Below are positions 9,727 through 18,419 of a stretch of 64,000 nt of DNA, one piece after another; the first letter of the stretch is position 1; each line of letters opens with the position of its first letter. Under the pieces are notes generated by a model that had not been told where the DNA came from, searched no databases, and worked only from the letters and a program-made list of their open reading frames with translations. Source of the DNA: Streptomyces sp. GQFP (GTDB lineage Bacteria > Actinomycetota > Actinomycetes > Streptomycetales > Streptomycetaceae); the NCBI RefSeq assembly GCF_021545335.1, contig NZ_CP089312.1, positions 2,604,001 to 2,668,000 of the forward strand. The letters are read 5' to 3'. A program made the position numbers and the translations under genes.

Positions 9727-10677
9727 TTATGTGTCGATCGTCCCCGTCGTAAGGATCACGTTCCGCAGCGGTTCCCGGTTCACGAAACGACTCAACTGGT
9801 CCACCAGCAACCGCTCGGCGCGTGGCCGGAACGCGGAGGTGGGGCCGCCGACATGGGGGCTGATGAGCACGCCGGGCGCCTGCCACAAGGGGTGTCCCGG
9901 CGGCAGCGGTTCCGGATCGGTGACGTCGAGGGCGGCCGTGAGGCGCCCGGCCTCCAGCTCGGCCAGCAGCGCCTTGGTGTCGACGACGGGCCCGCGGGCC
10001 ACGTTCACGAGGAGTGCGCCGTCCTTCATGCGCGCCAGGAAGTCGCCGTTCACCAGTCCTCTCGTCTGATCGGTGAGGGGCGTGGCGAGGATCACGATGT
10101 CGGCTTCGGGGAGCAGGGCGGGCAGTTCGGTGAGCGGATGCACCGGTCCGCGCGCCGTGGTGCGCTCAGAGCGCGCGACGCGCGCCACCCGCGCGAGCTC
10201 GAAGGGCGCGAGCCGGTCCTCGATGGCGGCGCCGATCGAGCCGTACCCGACGATGAGGACGCTCTTGTCGGCGAGCGCCGGCCGAAACCCGCCCAGCCAC
10301 TCCCCCTTGGCCTGCGCCCGCACGAAGTCGGGGATGCCGCGCAGCGAGGCCAGGATCAGGGCGAGGGTCAGCTCACCGGTGCTCGCCTCGTGCACACCGC
10401 GCGCGTTGCACAGCCGTACGCCCGGGTGCAGTCGGCCGAGCCCCGGCTGGATGTTGTCGACGCCGGCGGACAGCGTCTGCAGCACCTGGACGCCGGTCAT
10501 CTCCGGCAGGGGACGTACACACACCTCGACGGGCTTCATGTACGGCACCACGTAGAACGCGCAGTCGGCCGGGTCCCCCGGGTAGTCGTGATCGCCGTTC
10601 CAGAAGAGGTAGTTCGGCCCTTCGGGGAGGCCCTCGATCTCTTCCGGCGGGATGGGAAGCCACACGTCAGCAGTCAT
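9727..10677 (-). CDS. D-2-hydroxyacid dehydrogenase family protein
   Basis: An NAD(P)-dependent oxidoreductase of the D-isomer-specific 2-hydroxyacid dehydrogenase family, 316 residues. The nucleotide-binding motif VGYGSIG lies near residue 145, the catalytic Arg in VNVARGPVVDT, the Glu in DVTDPEPLPPGHPLW and the His in LISPHVGG. The substrate is unknown; the family covers glyoxylate, phosphoglycerate, phosphite and others. It starts at an ATG (10675-10677), or two codons earlier at GTG 10683; no strong ribosome binding site is visible. It is divergently placed from the aldo/keto reductase gene with about 100 bases between them, so the two may share control. Confidence 0.88.
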   Translation of the reverse strand: MTADVWLPIPPEEIEGLPEGPNYLFWNGDHDYPGDPADCAFYVVPYMKPVEVCVRPLPEMTGVQVLQTLSAGVDNIQPGLGRLHPGVRLCNARGVHEASTGELTLALILASLRGIPDFVRAQAKGEWLGGFRPALADKSVLIVGYGSIGAAIEDRLAPFELARVARVARSERTTARGPVHPLTELPALLPEADIVILATPLTDQTRGLVNGDFLARMKDGALLVNVARGPVVDTKALLAELEAGRLTAALDVTDPEPLPPGHPLWQAPGVLISPHVGGPTSAFRPRAERLLVDQLSRFVNREPLRNVILTTGTIDT

Positions 10678-10776
10678 GGTCACGAGGCTAGGGCAGATGG
10701 TCGATCGGTCCTGGGCGAACCCCTGTGCGTACAGAGGTTAGGTTTGGGGCGCAGGGAGAGAGAGGTTCACGACCAG

Positions 10777-11775
10777 GTGGAGCGCAGGACGATCGGCGCG
10801 GCGGCGCTCGAAGTGGGGGCCGTGGGCCTCGGGTGCATGCCGATGAGCTGGGCGTACAGCGCGTCCAGGCAGCGCGGCGAGGAGTCGGTGCGGGCTGTGC
10901 ACCGGGCCCTGGACGAGGGCTCGACGCTCCTGGACACGGCCGACATGTACGGGCCGTTCACCAACGAGCTGTTGGTGGGGCGGGTGTTGCGGGAACGGCG
11001 CCCGGACGCCTTCGTGTCGACGAAGGTCGGTCTGCTGGTGGGCGATCAGCACATCGTGGCCAACGGCCGCCCGGGATACGTGAGACGGGCGTGCGACGCG
11101 TCGCTGCGCCGGCTCCAGACGGACGTCATCGACCTGTACCAGCTGCACCGCGCGGACCCGGAGGTTCCCGTCGAGGAGACCTGGGGCGCGCTGGCGGAAC
11201 TCGTACAGGCCGGAAAGGTACGGGCGTTGGGGCTGTCCGCGATGGGCGCGCGGACCGGGCGCCGGTCGCAGGCGCGGCTGTACGACGCGACGATCCGTCA
11301 ACTGGAGCGCGTACAGCAGGTGTTTCCGGTCAGCGCCGTACAGGCCGAGCTGTCGGTGTGGTCGACCGAGGCGCTGGAGTCGCTGCTGCCGTGGTGCTCC
11401 GCGCGCGGGGTGGGCTTTCTGGCGGCGATGCCCCTGGGCAACGGTTTCCTGACCGGGACGCTGACACCGGGCGGGGGCTTCGAGCCGGAGGACATCCGGG
11501 CCCGCCACCCCCGTTTCACGGCCGAGATGATGGCCGCGAACCAGCCGATCGTGGCGGGCCTGCGCCGGGTGGCGGCGCGTCTCGGTCCGGAGGTCACAAC
11601 GGCCCAGGTGGCGCTGGCGTGGGTGCTCGCGCAGGGCCGGCACGTGGTGCCGGTACCGGGGGCCAAGCGGGAACGGTGGGTGGCGCAGAACGCGCGGGCG
11701 GCGGAGCTGCGGCTGTCGGCGGCGGATCTGACGGAGGTCGCGGAACTGCCCCGGGCGCAGGGATCGTGGGACTGA
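10777..11775 (+). CDS. Aldo/keto reductase
   Basis: A cytosolic NADPH-dependent carbonyl reductase of the AKR superfamily, 332 residues from the GTG at 10777-10779, which is the only start available near a purine-rich stretch (GGGAGAGAGAGG). The catalytic tetrad is complete: Asp and Tyr in LDTADMYGPFTNE, Lys in VSTKVGL and His in LYQLHRADP. The cofactor-binding end VPVPGAKRERWVAQNARA is also typical. The natural substrate cannot be told from the sequence. Confidence 0.9.
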   Translation: MERRTIGAAALEVGAVGLGCMPMSWAYSASRQRGEESVRAVHRALDEGSTLLDTADMYGPFTNELLVGRVLRERRPDAFVSTKVGLLVGDQHIVANGRPGYVRRACDASLRRLQTDVIDLYQLHRADPEVPVEETWGALAELVQAGKVRALGLSAMGARTGRRSQARLYDATIRQLERVQQVFPVSAVQAELSVWSTEALESLLPWCSARGVGFLAAMPLGNGFLTGTLTPGGGFEPEDIRARHPRFTAEMMAANQPIVAGLRRVAARLGPEVTTAQVALAWVLAQGRHVVPVPGAKRERWVAQNARAAELRLSAADLTEVAELPRAQGSWD

Positions 11776-11917
11776 TACGGACCGATGCGGGTGGATAAGT
11801 AGACAAGTGGGTACCGCGGGAACCCGGGCCGGGGCATCAGGCTTCGGGGATCGGGAACTCGTGGGGCGCGAGCGGTGTATGACAAGGAGAACGTGCCGCG
11901 TCGAAGGGACCATGATC

Positions 11918-13084
11918 GTGCAACGTCGAGCTGTGACGGCCGTACTGGCCGCAGCCACGCTCCTGCTCACGGCCGGCTGCTCCTCCGACGAGGGAGGAGG
12001 AGGCGACGAGAGCGCGTCACCGAGCGGTACGCGTACGCCGTCCACGTCGTCGCCCTCCGAGCGGGCGACCGCGCAGGCCGCCCCGCCGGCCAAGGGCACG
12101 GTGAAGGTGCTGCGGACGGTCACGGAGGACCTGAAGAGCCCCTGGGGCCTGGCCCCGCTCCCGGACGGCGACCTGCTGGTCTCCTCCCGTGACGAGGGCA
12201 CGATCACGAGGGTCGACACGGAGACGGGGAAGAAGACGGAGCTGGGCGAGGTGCCCGGGGTCTCCCCGGCGGGCGAGGGCGGCCTGATGGGCCTGGCCCT
12301 GTCCCCCTCCTTCGCGTCGGACCACATGGTCTACGCGTACTTCACGACGGAGTCGGACAACCGCATCGCCCGCATGCTGTACGAGGAGGAGAAGCCGGCG
12401 GGCGAGCAGTTGGGCGCCCCGAACACGGTCTTCCGGGGTATCCCGAAGGGATACATCCACAACGGCGGCCGGATCGCCTTCGGCCCTGACAAGATGCTGT
12501 ACGCGGGCACCGGCGAGAGCGGTGACACCGGGCTGTCCCAGGACAAGGACTCCCTGGGCGGCAAGATCCTGCGGATGACCCCGGAGGGCGAACCGGCTCC
12601 GGGCAACCCCTTCCCCGACTCCGCGGTGTACTCGTACGGCCATCGCAATGTGCAGGGCCTCGCCTGGGACTCCGAACAGCGGCTGTTCGCCTCGGAGTTC
12701 GGCCAGGACACCTGGGACGAGCTGAACCAGATCGCGCCGGGCGACAACTACGGCTGGCCCGAGGCGGAGGGCGACAGCGACGACGACGCCTTCCACAACC
12801 CCCTCGCCCAGTGGCGCACGGACGACGCTTCCCCCAGCGGCATCGCCTACGCCGAGGGCTCCATCTGGATGGCGGGCCTGAAGGGCCAGCGCCTGTGGCG
12901 CATCCCCCTGGACGGCACAAAGGCCGCGGCCGACCCACAGGCGTTCCTGACGGGCGAGTACGGCAGGCTCCGTACGGTGGTCTCGGCGGGCGGCGACAAG
13001 CTGTGGCTGGTGACGAGCGCGACGGACGGGCGGGGCGACCCGAAGGACGGGGACGACCGGATCCTGGAGCTTCAGGTGACGTAG
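11918..13084 (+). CDS. Glucose/sorbosone dehydrogenase-like lipoprotein
   Basis: An exported protein of 388 residues with a lipoprotein signal peptide (lipobox LLTAGC, then a Ser/Gly/Asp linker) followed by a six-bladed propeller of the PQQ-dependent glucose/sorbosone dehydrogenase (GSDH) family. Recognisable pieces are SPWGLAPLPDGDLLVSSRDE, GLMGLALSPSF, LYAGTGESGD, GHRNVQGLAWD and NYGWPEAEGD. It presumably acts on the outer face of the membrane; cofactor use and substrate are unproven. The GTG at 11918 is chosen because AAGGGA is spaced eight bases before it. An in-frame ATG at 11912 has poor spacing, and a longer frame from 11879 would put extra residues before the signal peptide. Confidence 0.87.
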   Translation: MQRRAVTAVLAAATLLLTAGCSSDEGGGGDESASPSGTRTPSTSSPSERATAQAAPPAKGTVKVLRTVTEDLKSPWGLAPLPDGDLLVSSRDEGTITRVDTETGKKTELGEVPGVSPAGEGGLMGLALSPSFASDHMVYAYFTTESDNRIARMLYEEEKPAGEQLGAPNTVFRGIPKGYIHNGGRIAFGPDKMLYAGTGESGDTGLSQDKDSLGGKILRMTPEGEPAPGNPFPDSAVYSYGHRNVQGLAWDSEQRLFASEFGQDTWDELNQIAPGDNYGWPEAEGDSDDDAFHNPLAQWRTDDASPSGIAYAEGSIWMAGLKGQRLWRIPLDGTKAAADPQAFLTGEYGRLRTVVSAGGDKLWLVTSATDGRGDPKDGDDRILELQVT

Positions 13085-13099
13085 CGGTCCGGCGGTGGC

Positions 13100-13357
13100 C
13101 TATTCGTCCGTCAACGACTGGTCGAGGTTCGCCACGGAGACGAGGATCAGGAAGGCCCGGTGGCCCATGTAGCCGACGGTCAGGCCCGTGGCGACGGACA
13201 CGACACGGATGTCCTCGCCGCTCACCGCCTGGGAGACCGGCGTGAAGGGGTCCTCGGTCAGCTTCTGGAGTCCGCGCTCCAGGAGCCCGCGCCGGTCCTC
13301 GGGGAGTGCGTCGCGCTTCGCGGCAGCGCGTTCGGTGAATTCGATCTGGTACAACAC
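13100..13357 (-). CDS. RelE/ParE-fold-like small protein
   Basis: An 85-residue protein beginning LYQIEFTERAAAKRDALP, which resembles the opening strand-helix-helix of RelE/ParE-type toxins. The C-terminal strands of that fold are plausible (IRVVSVATGLTVGYMGHRAFLILVSVANL), but catalytic residues of RelE are not evident. In that family the proteins cleave mRNA or poison gyrase and are paired with an upstream antitoxin. It starts (GTG 13355-13357) six bases after the small gene at 13364-13567, so the two are co-transcribed. Whether it is a toxin is open. Confidence 0.6.
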   Translation of the reverse strand: MLYQIEFTERAAAKRDALPEDRRGLLERGLQKLTEDPFTPVSQAVSGEDIRVVSVATGLTVGYMGHRAFLILVSVANLDQSLTDE

Positions 13358-13363
13358 GGCTCC

Positions 13364-13567
13364 TCAGGTGACCTCCGGAGCATCCGGCCGCTCCGGATCC
13401 TCCGGCTGCTCGGCCCGGCGTACGACGACCTTTCCGGACGCGAGGTCTATCGGGCCGCGGCCCGGGTCGCCGTCGCCGACGTCCTCGCGGGTCAGCTCCA
13501 GCCGGTTCTGTTCGTCGCGGGTGTGTTTGCGTCCCGGTGCGAAGAGCTCCTCGAACATGTTGAACAC
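13364..13567 (-). CDS. Small conserved hydrophilic protein (DUF6191-like)
   Basis: A 67-residue, highly charged protein starting MFNMFEELFAPGRKHT and ending in a Pro/Glu/Asp-rich tail. The pattern FAPGRKHTRDEQNRLELTREDVG and DPGRGPIDLASGKVVVR matches small proteins I recall from many streptomycetes. It has no signal or membrane segment. It lies immediately upstream of the RelE-like gene, where an antitoxin gene would be expected, but it shows no DNA-binding domain. The family name is from memory, and function is unknown. Confidence 0.7.
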   Translation of the reverse strand: MFNMFEELFAPGRKHTRDEQNRLELTREDVGDGDPGRGPIDLASGKVVVRRAEQPEDPERPDAPEVT

Positions 13568-13612
13568 GGGGCCTCCCCTGGGCCTGAGTCCCTTGCAGCG
13601 TAACTCTCGCCC

Positions 13613-16600
13613 TCACCCGGCCGTCCGGGCGGCGACCGCCCCCGGCGGGAACAGCCCGAGCCGATGCGCCACCGCCGCAGCCTCACCCCTCCCCGAGACG
13701 CCCAGTTTCCCCAGGATGTTGGAGACGTGGACGCTCGCGGTCTTCGGGGAGATGAAGAGTTCCTCGGCGATCTGGCGGTTGGTGCGGCCTGCGGAGACCA
13801 GGCGCAGGACGTCCCGTTCGCGACTGGTCAGGCCCAGGGACTCGGCCGGGTCGAGGGCCGGGCGGGCCGGGGCGCCGGTCAGGGTGAGGCGGGCGCGCTG
13901 AGCCAGAAGGGTGACGGCGTCGGCGAGGGGGCGGGCGCCCAGGTGGTCGGCGACGGCGGCGGACAGGCGCAGGAGGTCCGTCGCACGGGCGCGGTCGTCG
14001 GGGTCGGCGCCGTCCGTCAGCAGAGCCTCGGCGAGGCGGTGGCGGACGCGGGCGAGGTCGTACGGGCGCTCCAGGGCCTCGAAGGCGGTGACGACCGGCG
14101 ACCAGGTGTCCGGTTCTGCCGTGCCGTCGGCGCGCCGGAGTTCGGCGCGGACCCACTGCTCATGGGCGAGCCAGACGGGGGCGTCCGTGGTGAGCTTCTT
14201 GACGGTGTCGAGGATGCGTTCGAGGGTTTCGCGGCGGCCTGCCTCGGCGGCGGGCAGGTCGCGGGCGTCTGCCTCGGCGGTGGCGGCGGCTAGGAGCAGC
14301 TGCCAGCCGTAACTGTGGGTGCCGGGCGGGAAGCCTGCGTCCAGGACCTGGCCCAGTTCCGTGCGGGCGTCGAGGAGGCGGCCCTCCGCGGCGGCGACGC
14401 CGAGGGCGATGTGGGCGAGCGGGAGCGAGTGCTGGGGCATGCGGTCGTGGGAGCCGAAGTGGGCCCGGGCGGCGGCCAGTCGGTTCGCCGCCTCGGTCAC
14501 GTCCCCCCGGCTCAGCGCGAGATGGGCCAGACAGATGGCGCTGGCTCCCTGAGGGTTGTCGCTCTGGCCGCGCTGCAGCGCGTTCGCCGCGGCCTCGACG
14601 GCCTCGTCCCAGCGGCCGAGGGAGTACAGCGACTCGGAGAGGTTGCCCCACATCCATGCCTCGGAGTCCAGCAGCCCGAACTTCCGCGTGTAGGCGATCC
14701 CCTCCTCCAGGATCGGAACGGCCTCGCGGGAACGGCCGACCCCTTCGAGGGAGCCCGGCAGGTTCACATAGGCGCGCCCCACGACGAACGGCATGTGGCC
14801 CTCGACCGCGCGCTCCTTCACCTCGTGCATCTCCGCGAGGGCCCGTTCGATACCGCCCGACTGGGCCATGAGGACACCGAGGGTGATACGCGCACCCATC
14901 TCGGTCTCGTGGGCGCTCACCATGCACGCGTACTCGACGGCCTGTTCGGCGGCGGTGAGGGCTTCGGGACCCGGGCAGTGCAGCATCGACCAGGTGGCGA
15001 CACTGGCCAGGACCTCGGCGTGGACCTCCGAGGGCGGCAGACCCCGTACGAGTTCCTGGGCGGTGCCCAGTTCCTGCCAGCCGTCGCCCCGGGACAGGGC
15101 CTGGACCAGGCGGGAGCGCTGGCACCAGAACCAGGCGGCGCGCAGGGGGTCGCCGTCGTCCTCCAGGAGGTGCAGTGCGCGCTTGGTGATCTTCAGGGCC
15201 CGTTCGCGCTCCCCGCACAGCCGGCCCGCGACGGCGGCCTCGGCCATGAGGTCGAGGTAGCTCAGGGGGGTGGTGGCCGGGTCGCAGCCGCAGGGCGGGT
15301 AGACCTCGGTGTAGTCGACGGGGCGGAGTGTGGCCCGTACGGCGTCAGGAGTGACGTCCCACAGCTCCATCGCCCGTTCCAGGAGCCGTAGTTGCTCGGC
15401 GTAGGCGTACCGGCGGCGGGCGGTGACCGAGGCGTCCAGGACGGCGGGGAGGGCCTTGGCCGGGTCGTGGGCGTGGTACCAGTAGCTGGCCAGACGCATG
15501 GTGCGTTCGTCGGCGGGGACGAGGGCCGGGTCGGCGTCCAGGGCCTCGGCGTAGCGGCGGTTGAGGCGGGAGCGTTCGCCGGGGAGCAGGTCGTCGCCGA
15601 CGGCCTCGCGGACCAGGGAGTGGCGGAAGCGGTAGCCGTCGCCGGCCGGAGTGGCGAGCAGGATGTTGGCGCCGACGGCCGCGCGCAGCGCCTCGATGAG
15701 GTCGTCCTCGGCGAGGCCCGCGACGGCGGCGAGGAGTCGGTACTCGACGGTGGAGCCGCCCTCGGCGACGATCCGGGCGACCCGCTGGGCGCTCTCGGGC
15801 AGGCTTTCGACTCGGACGAGGAGCAGGTCGCGGAGGGTGTCGGTGAGGCGGGTGCGGCAGCCCTCGTGGGCGGCGACGGCGAGTTCCTCGACGAAGAAGG
15901 CGTTGCCGTCGGAGCGGTCGAAGATCTCGTCGACCTGGGCCGGTTCGGGTTCGGCGGCGAGGATGCCGGCGATCTGGCAGGAGACCTCGGCGCGGTTGAA
16001 GCGGCTCAGCTCGATCCGGCGGACCGTGCGCAGCCGGTCGAGTTCGGCGAGGAGGGGGCGCAGGGGGTGGCGGCGGTGGATGTCGTCGGCGCGGTAGGTG
16101 GCGAGGACGACGAGACGGCCGGTGCGCAGGGTGCGGAAGAGGTAGGCGAGGAGGTGGCGGGTGGAGGCGTCGGCCCAGTGGAGGTCTTCGAGGGCGACGA
16201 CGACCGTACGGTCGGTGGCGACGCGTTCCAGGAGGCGCGCGGTGAGTTCGAAGAGGCGGGCCATGCCCTCCTCGTCGTGCCGTCCGGCGCCGGTCTCGCC
16301 CAACTCCGGGAGCAGCCGGGCCAGTTCCTGTTCCTGTCCGGCAGCGGCGGCGGCCAACTCGTCGGGCAGCGCCCGCAGGAGGGCGCGCAGGGCGGTGGAG
16401 AAGGGCGCGAAGGGCAGCCCGTCGGCGCCGATCTCGACACAGCCGCCGAGCACGACGACGGCACCGCGGTCGCAGGCCACGGTCGCGAACTCCTCGACCA
16501 GCCGCGTCTTCCCGACCCCGGCCTCCCCGCCGAGCAGCAGGGCCTGCGGCTCACCGCCGTCGGCACGGTCGAGCGCGTCCCGCAACACCCCCAACTCGTC

Positions 16601-16672
16601 GACACGACCGACGAACACCGGACTGACGGACCTGGTCTCCACGGGCCAGAGCATCGCACAGGGCTCTGACAT
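13613..16672 (-). CDS. LuxR-family ATP-binding large regulator (LAL type)
   Basis: A giant transcriptional regulator, about 1019 residues. After a short N-terminus comes an AAA-type ATPase module with Walker A GGEAGVGKTRL near residue 47 and Walker B VVVALEDLHWAD, then a long tetratricopeptide-like helical region with many Ala/Leu-rich repeats, and a C-terminal LuxR helix-turn-helix (LTSRERDVLRLVSAGRTNRQ onwards, residues about 945-1005). Such LAL proteins sense ligands through the ATPase/TPR part and often activate catabolic or secondary-metabolite genes; the target here is unknown. The ATG at 16670 (MSEPCAM) is chosen, with another at 16652 and no strong ribosome site for either. The open frame extends far upstream, but that portion reads as random Arg/Pro-rich sequence. 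Confidence 0.9.
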   Translation of the reverse strand: MSEPCAMLWPVETRSVSPVFVGRVDELGVLRDALDRADGGEPQALLLGGEAGVGKTRLVEEFATVACDRGAVVVLGGCVEIGADGLPFAPFSTALRALLRALPDELAAAAAGQEQELARLLPELGETGAGRHDEEGMARLFELTARLLERVATDRTVVVALEDLHWADASTRHLLAYLFRTLRTGRLVVLATYRADDIHRRHPLRPLLAELDRLRTVRRIELSRFNRAEVSCQIAGILAAEPEPAQVDEIFDRSDGNAFFVEELAVAAHEGCRTRLTDTLRDLLLVRVESLPESAQRVARIVAEGGSTVEYRLLAAVAGLAEDDLIEALRAAVGANILLATPAGDGYRFRHSLVREAVGDDLLPGERSRLNRRYAEALDADPALVPADERTMRLASYWYHAHDPAKALPAVLDASVTARRRYAYAEQLRLLERAMELWDVTPDAVRATLRPVDYTEVYPPCGCDPATTPLSYLDLMAEAAVAGRLCGERERALKITKRALHLLEDDGDPLRAAWFWCQRSRLVQALSRGDGWQELGTAQELVRGLPPSEVHAEVLASVATWSMLHCPGPEALTAAEQAVEYACMVSAHETEMGARITLGVLMAQSGGIERALAEMHEVKERAVEGHMPFVVGRAYVNLPGSLEGVGRSREAVPILEEGIAYTRKFGLLDSEAWMWGNLSESLYSLGRWDEAVEAAANALQRGQSDNPQGASAICLAHLALSRGDVTEAANRLAAARAHFGSHDRMPQHSLPLAHIALGVAAAEGRLLDARTELGQVLDAGFPPGTHSYGWQLLLAAATAEADARDLPAAEAGRRETLERILDTVKKLTTDAPVWLAHEQWVRAELRRADGTAEPDTWSPVVTAFEALERPYDLARVRHRLAEALLTDGADPDDRARATDLLRLSAAVADHLGARPLADAVTLLAQRARLTLTGAPARPALDPAESLGLTSRERDVLRLVSAGRTNRQIAEELFISPKTASVHVSNILGKLGVSGRGEAAAVAHRLGLFPPGAVAARTAG

Positions 16673-16797
16673 CGCGGGACTGGTTATCGCGCCGTCCGCC
16701 GGAACGACCGTGGGGGCGGTGGGGACGGTCGGGCGGACGGTCGAGGCGTGCGCGGGGAGGAGCGCCGCCGTACGACCGTCCGCCCGTCCCCCGGTGT

Positions 16798-16983
16798 TCA
16801 CGCGGCCCGGGTGAACCAGTGCCGGCGCCGGTGGTCGGTATGCACCTCGCCCTCCGCGGCTCGGCCCGCTGCCTCGCGACGGGCGGCGCGGGCGCTGCGG
16901 ACCGCCTGCCGGGCGAGGCGCTCGTTCGCGGCCTCGCGGCGCAGTTCGGCGGAACGGATCTGCTGGAGCTCGTACTCGAACAT
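16798..16983 (-). CDS. Small conserved Arg/Ala-rich protein
   Basis: A 61-residue frame starting MFEYELQQIRSAELRREAAN, almost entirely helical and rich in Arg, Ala and Glu. The ATG at 16981-16983 is preceded by GAGGGA with good spacing. Similar short proteins beginning MFEYE or MYE are common in streptomycete genomes. It has no membrane segment or known domain. It is transcribed in the same direction as the LAL gene, about 125 bases upstream of it. Confidence 0.7.
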   Translation of the reverse strand: MFEYELQQIRSAELRREAANERLARQAVRSARAARREAAGRAAEGEVHTDHRRRHWFTRAA

Positions 16984-17119
16984 GTGGTGTCCCTCGGGTC
17001 TGTGACGAGATCGGTCGGACTTCGCTTTCTGCGATGTCCCAACCTTCGTCTCCCAGGGGGGTCCGCCACATCGGGAGAGTTCCGCATCTTCCGAGGGGGT
17101 GGGGGCCTTAGAAACAGGT

Positions 17120-17170
17120 GAGGGGCCTCAGACGGGCCGTAAGGTGCTTACGACCGGCCTAAGGCCCCTC
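17120..17170 (-). terminator. Nested hairpin downstream of the acidic membrane protein gene
   Basis: GAGGGGCCT at 17120-17128 pairs with AGGCCCCTC at 17162-17170, and inside it CGTAAG at 17138-17143 pairs with CTTACG at 17147-17152 around a three-base loop. The structure lies 27 bases past the stop of the gene at 17197 and before the small gene at 16983, so it probably ends the former transcript. Confidence 0.7.
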
Positions 17171-17196
17171 ATGACCTGCGGTGATTCCGCCCCGGA

Positions 17197-17808
17197 TCAG
17201 GCCGAGGGCAGGCTCAGCAGTACGTCGGTGTACTTCAGGACCGCGAGAAGCAGCCCGAGGACGCCGAGCGCGACGCCCGCCCAGGAGACCGACTTGATCC
17301 AGACGGCCTGCGGCTTGCCCGGGGTGCCGAACGCGGGCCGGGCGAGGACCGCGACACCGACGAGCAGCGCGGCGAGCGCGAAGATGCCGCCCCACAGCGC
17401 GGTGGCCTGCCAGGCGTCGCCGTAGAGCGCGTCGATCTGGGCGGCGACGCTCGCGGACGTCGCGCTCTGCATCTCCAGCTGGCCCGTGATGTTCGCGCGC
17501 GCGGAGGCGACCGTGCCCAGCCAGCTGCCGGTGAGCGAGACGAAGCCGAGTACGGCGGCCACGACGGCGGCGGCACCCTGGCCGACGCCGGAGGGGCTCT
17601 CCTTCTCGGGCGCGAGGTCCGTCTCGTCGAGGTCCTCGCCCTCGTACTCGTCCGCGTCGCCCAGGACCTCGGCCTCGGTCTCAGCCGTGGCCTCCGTCGG
17701 CTGTTCGTCCTTGGTGATGTCCACCGTCTCCTTGCCGCTCTTGGCGTCGTCGCTCTGTGCCTCGGTACCGGTCTCGGCGCCGGTCTCGTCTGCTGTCTTG
17801 GTTCCCAT
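17197..17808 (-). CDS. Membrane protein with acidic N-terminal tail
   Basis: A 203-residue protein whose first 90 residues are highly acidic and Thr-rich (TADETGAETGTEAQSDD and DADEYEGEDLDETDL) and so probably disordered and cytosolic. Three hydrophobic segments follow: AAAVVAAVLGFVSLTGSWLG, GGIFALAALLVGVAVLA and [17 protein letters not shown]. No enzyme motif is visible. The ATG at 17806-17808 is chosen; GAGG is too close to it, so a GTG three codons upstream remains possible. I do not recognise the family. Confidence 0.75.
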   Translation of the reverse strand: MGTKTADETGAETGTEAQSDDAKSGKETVDITKDEQPTEATAETEAEVLGDADEYEGEDLDETDLAPEKESPSGVGQGAAAVVAAVLGFVSLTGSWLGTVASARANITGQLEMQSATSASVAAQIDALYGDAWQATALWGGIFALAALLVGVAVLARPAFGTPGKPQAVWIKSVSWAGVALGVLGLLLAVLKYTDVLLSLPSA

Positions 17809-17843
17809 ACCTCGCACCGTACGGACGTCGTCTGAGAAGTCTC

Positions 17844-18419
17844 TTAATGATCCTTGTGAGCGGCACGCGCGCGTGCGGCCTGCCACTCGGGCGCGAGTAC
17901 CGACCAGATCTCGGTGTCCGCGCGGACCCCCCGGTGCGGGTAGTTCTCCCGCAGCAGGCCCTCACGGCTCATGCCCAGCCGTCGCGCCACGTTGATACTC
18001 GCTTCGTTGACGGACGACGCGTGCCACTCCACACGGTGCATGCCCCGTACGTCAATCGCCCAGTCGATGAGGACCCGCATCGCGCGCGTGATCAGGCCGC
18101 GTCCGGTGCCGGCCGGTTCCAGCCAGCAGCCGACCTCGCAGTTGCCGTGCTCCGCGCTGAAGTTGAGGAACAGCACCCCGCCGACGAGCTTCCCGTCCAG
18201 CCAGATCCCGTGCAGCGACCCGGTGTCGGCGGCGCGCTGGTCCGCGTACCCCTGGAGCTGCTCCCGGGCGGAGTCGACGTCCGTGGAGTTCATGCCGAAG
18301 GGGATGTGCCGGGTGATGAACTCCCGCCCCCGGTCGAGGTGCGCGAGGAACTCCTCGGCGTGCCAGGGTTCCAGGGGCCGCAGTTCGGCGCCGTCGTCAC
18401 CCAGGGATATCGCGTACAT
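17844..18419 (-). CDS. GNAT acetyltransferase, RimJ/RimL type
   Basis: A 191-residue N-acetyltransferase. The acetyl-CoA-binding stretch is CEVGCWLEPAGTGRGLITRA, followed by HRVEWHASSVNEASINVARRLGM, the classic RimJ/RimL motif. Relatives acetylate the N-termini of ribosomal proteins or small amines and antibiotics. The ATG at 18417-18419 follows GGAG with nine-base spacing. Its first 23 bases overlap the end of the MMPL transporter gene, so it is translated from the same message. Confidence 0.88.
   Translation of the reverse strand: MYAISLGDDGAELRPLEPWHAEEFLAHLDRGREFITRHIPFGMNSTDVDSAREQLQGYADQRAADTGSLHGIWLDGKLVGGVLFLNFSAEHGNCEVGCWLEPAGTGRGLITRAMRVLIDWAIDVRGMHRVEWHASSVNEASINVARRLGMSREGLLRENYPHRGVRADTEIWSVLAPEWQAARARAAHKDH

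Noticed and set aside
9478-10776. Upstream extension of the aldo/keto reductase frame
   Set aside because: That part is antisense to the hydroxyacid dehydrogenase gene and has no family similarity.
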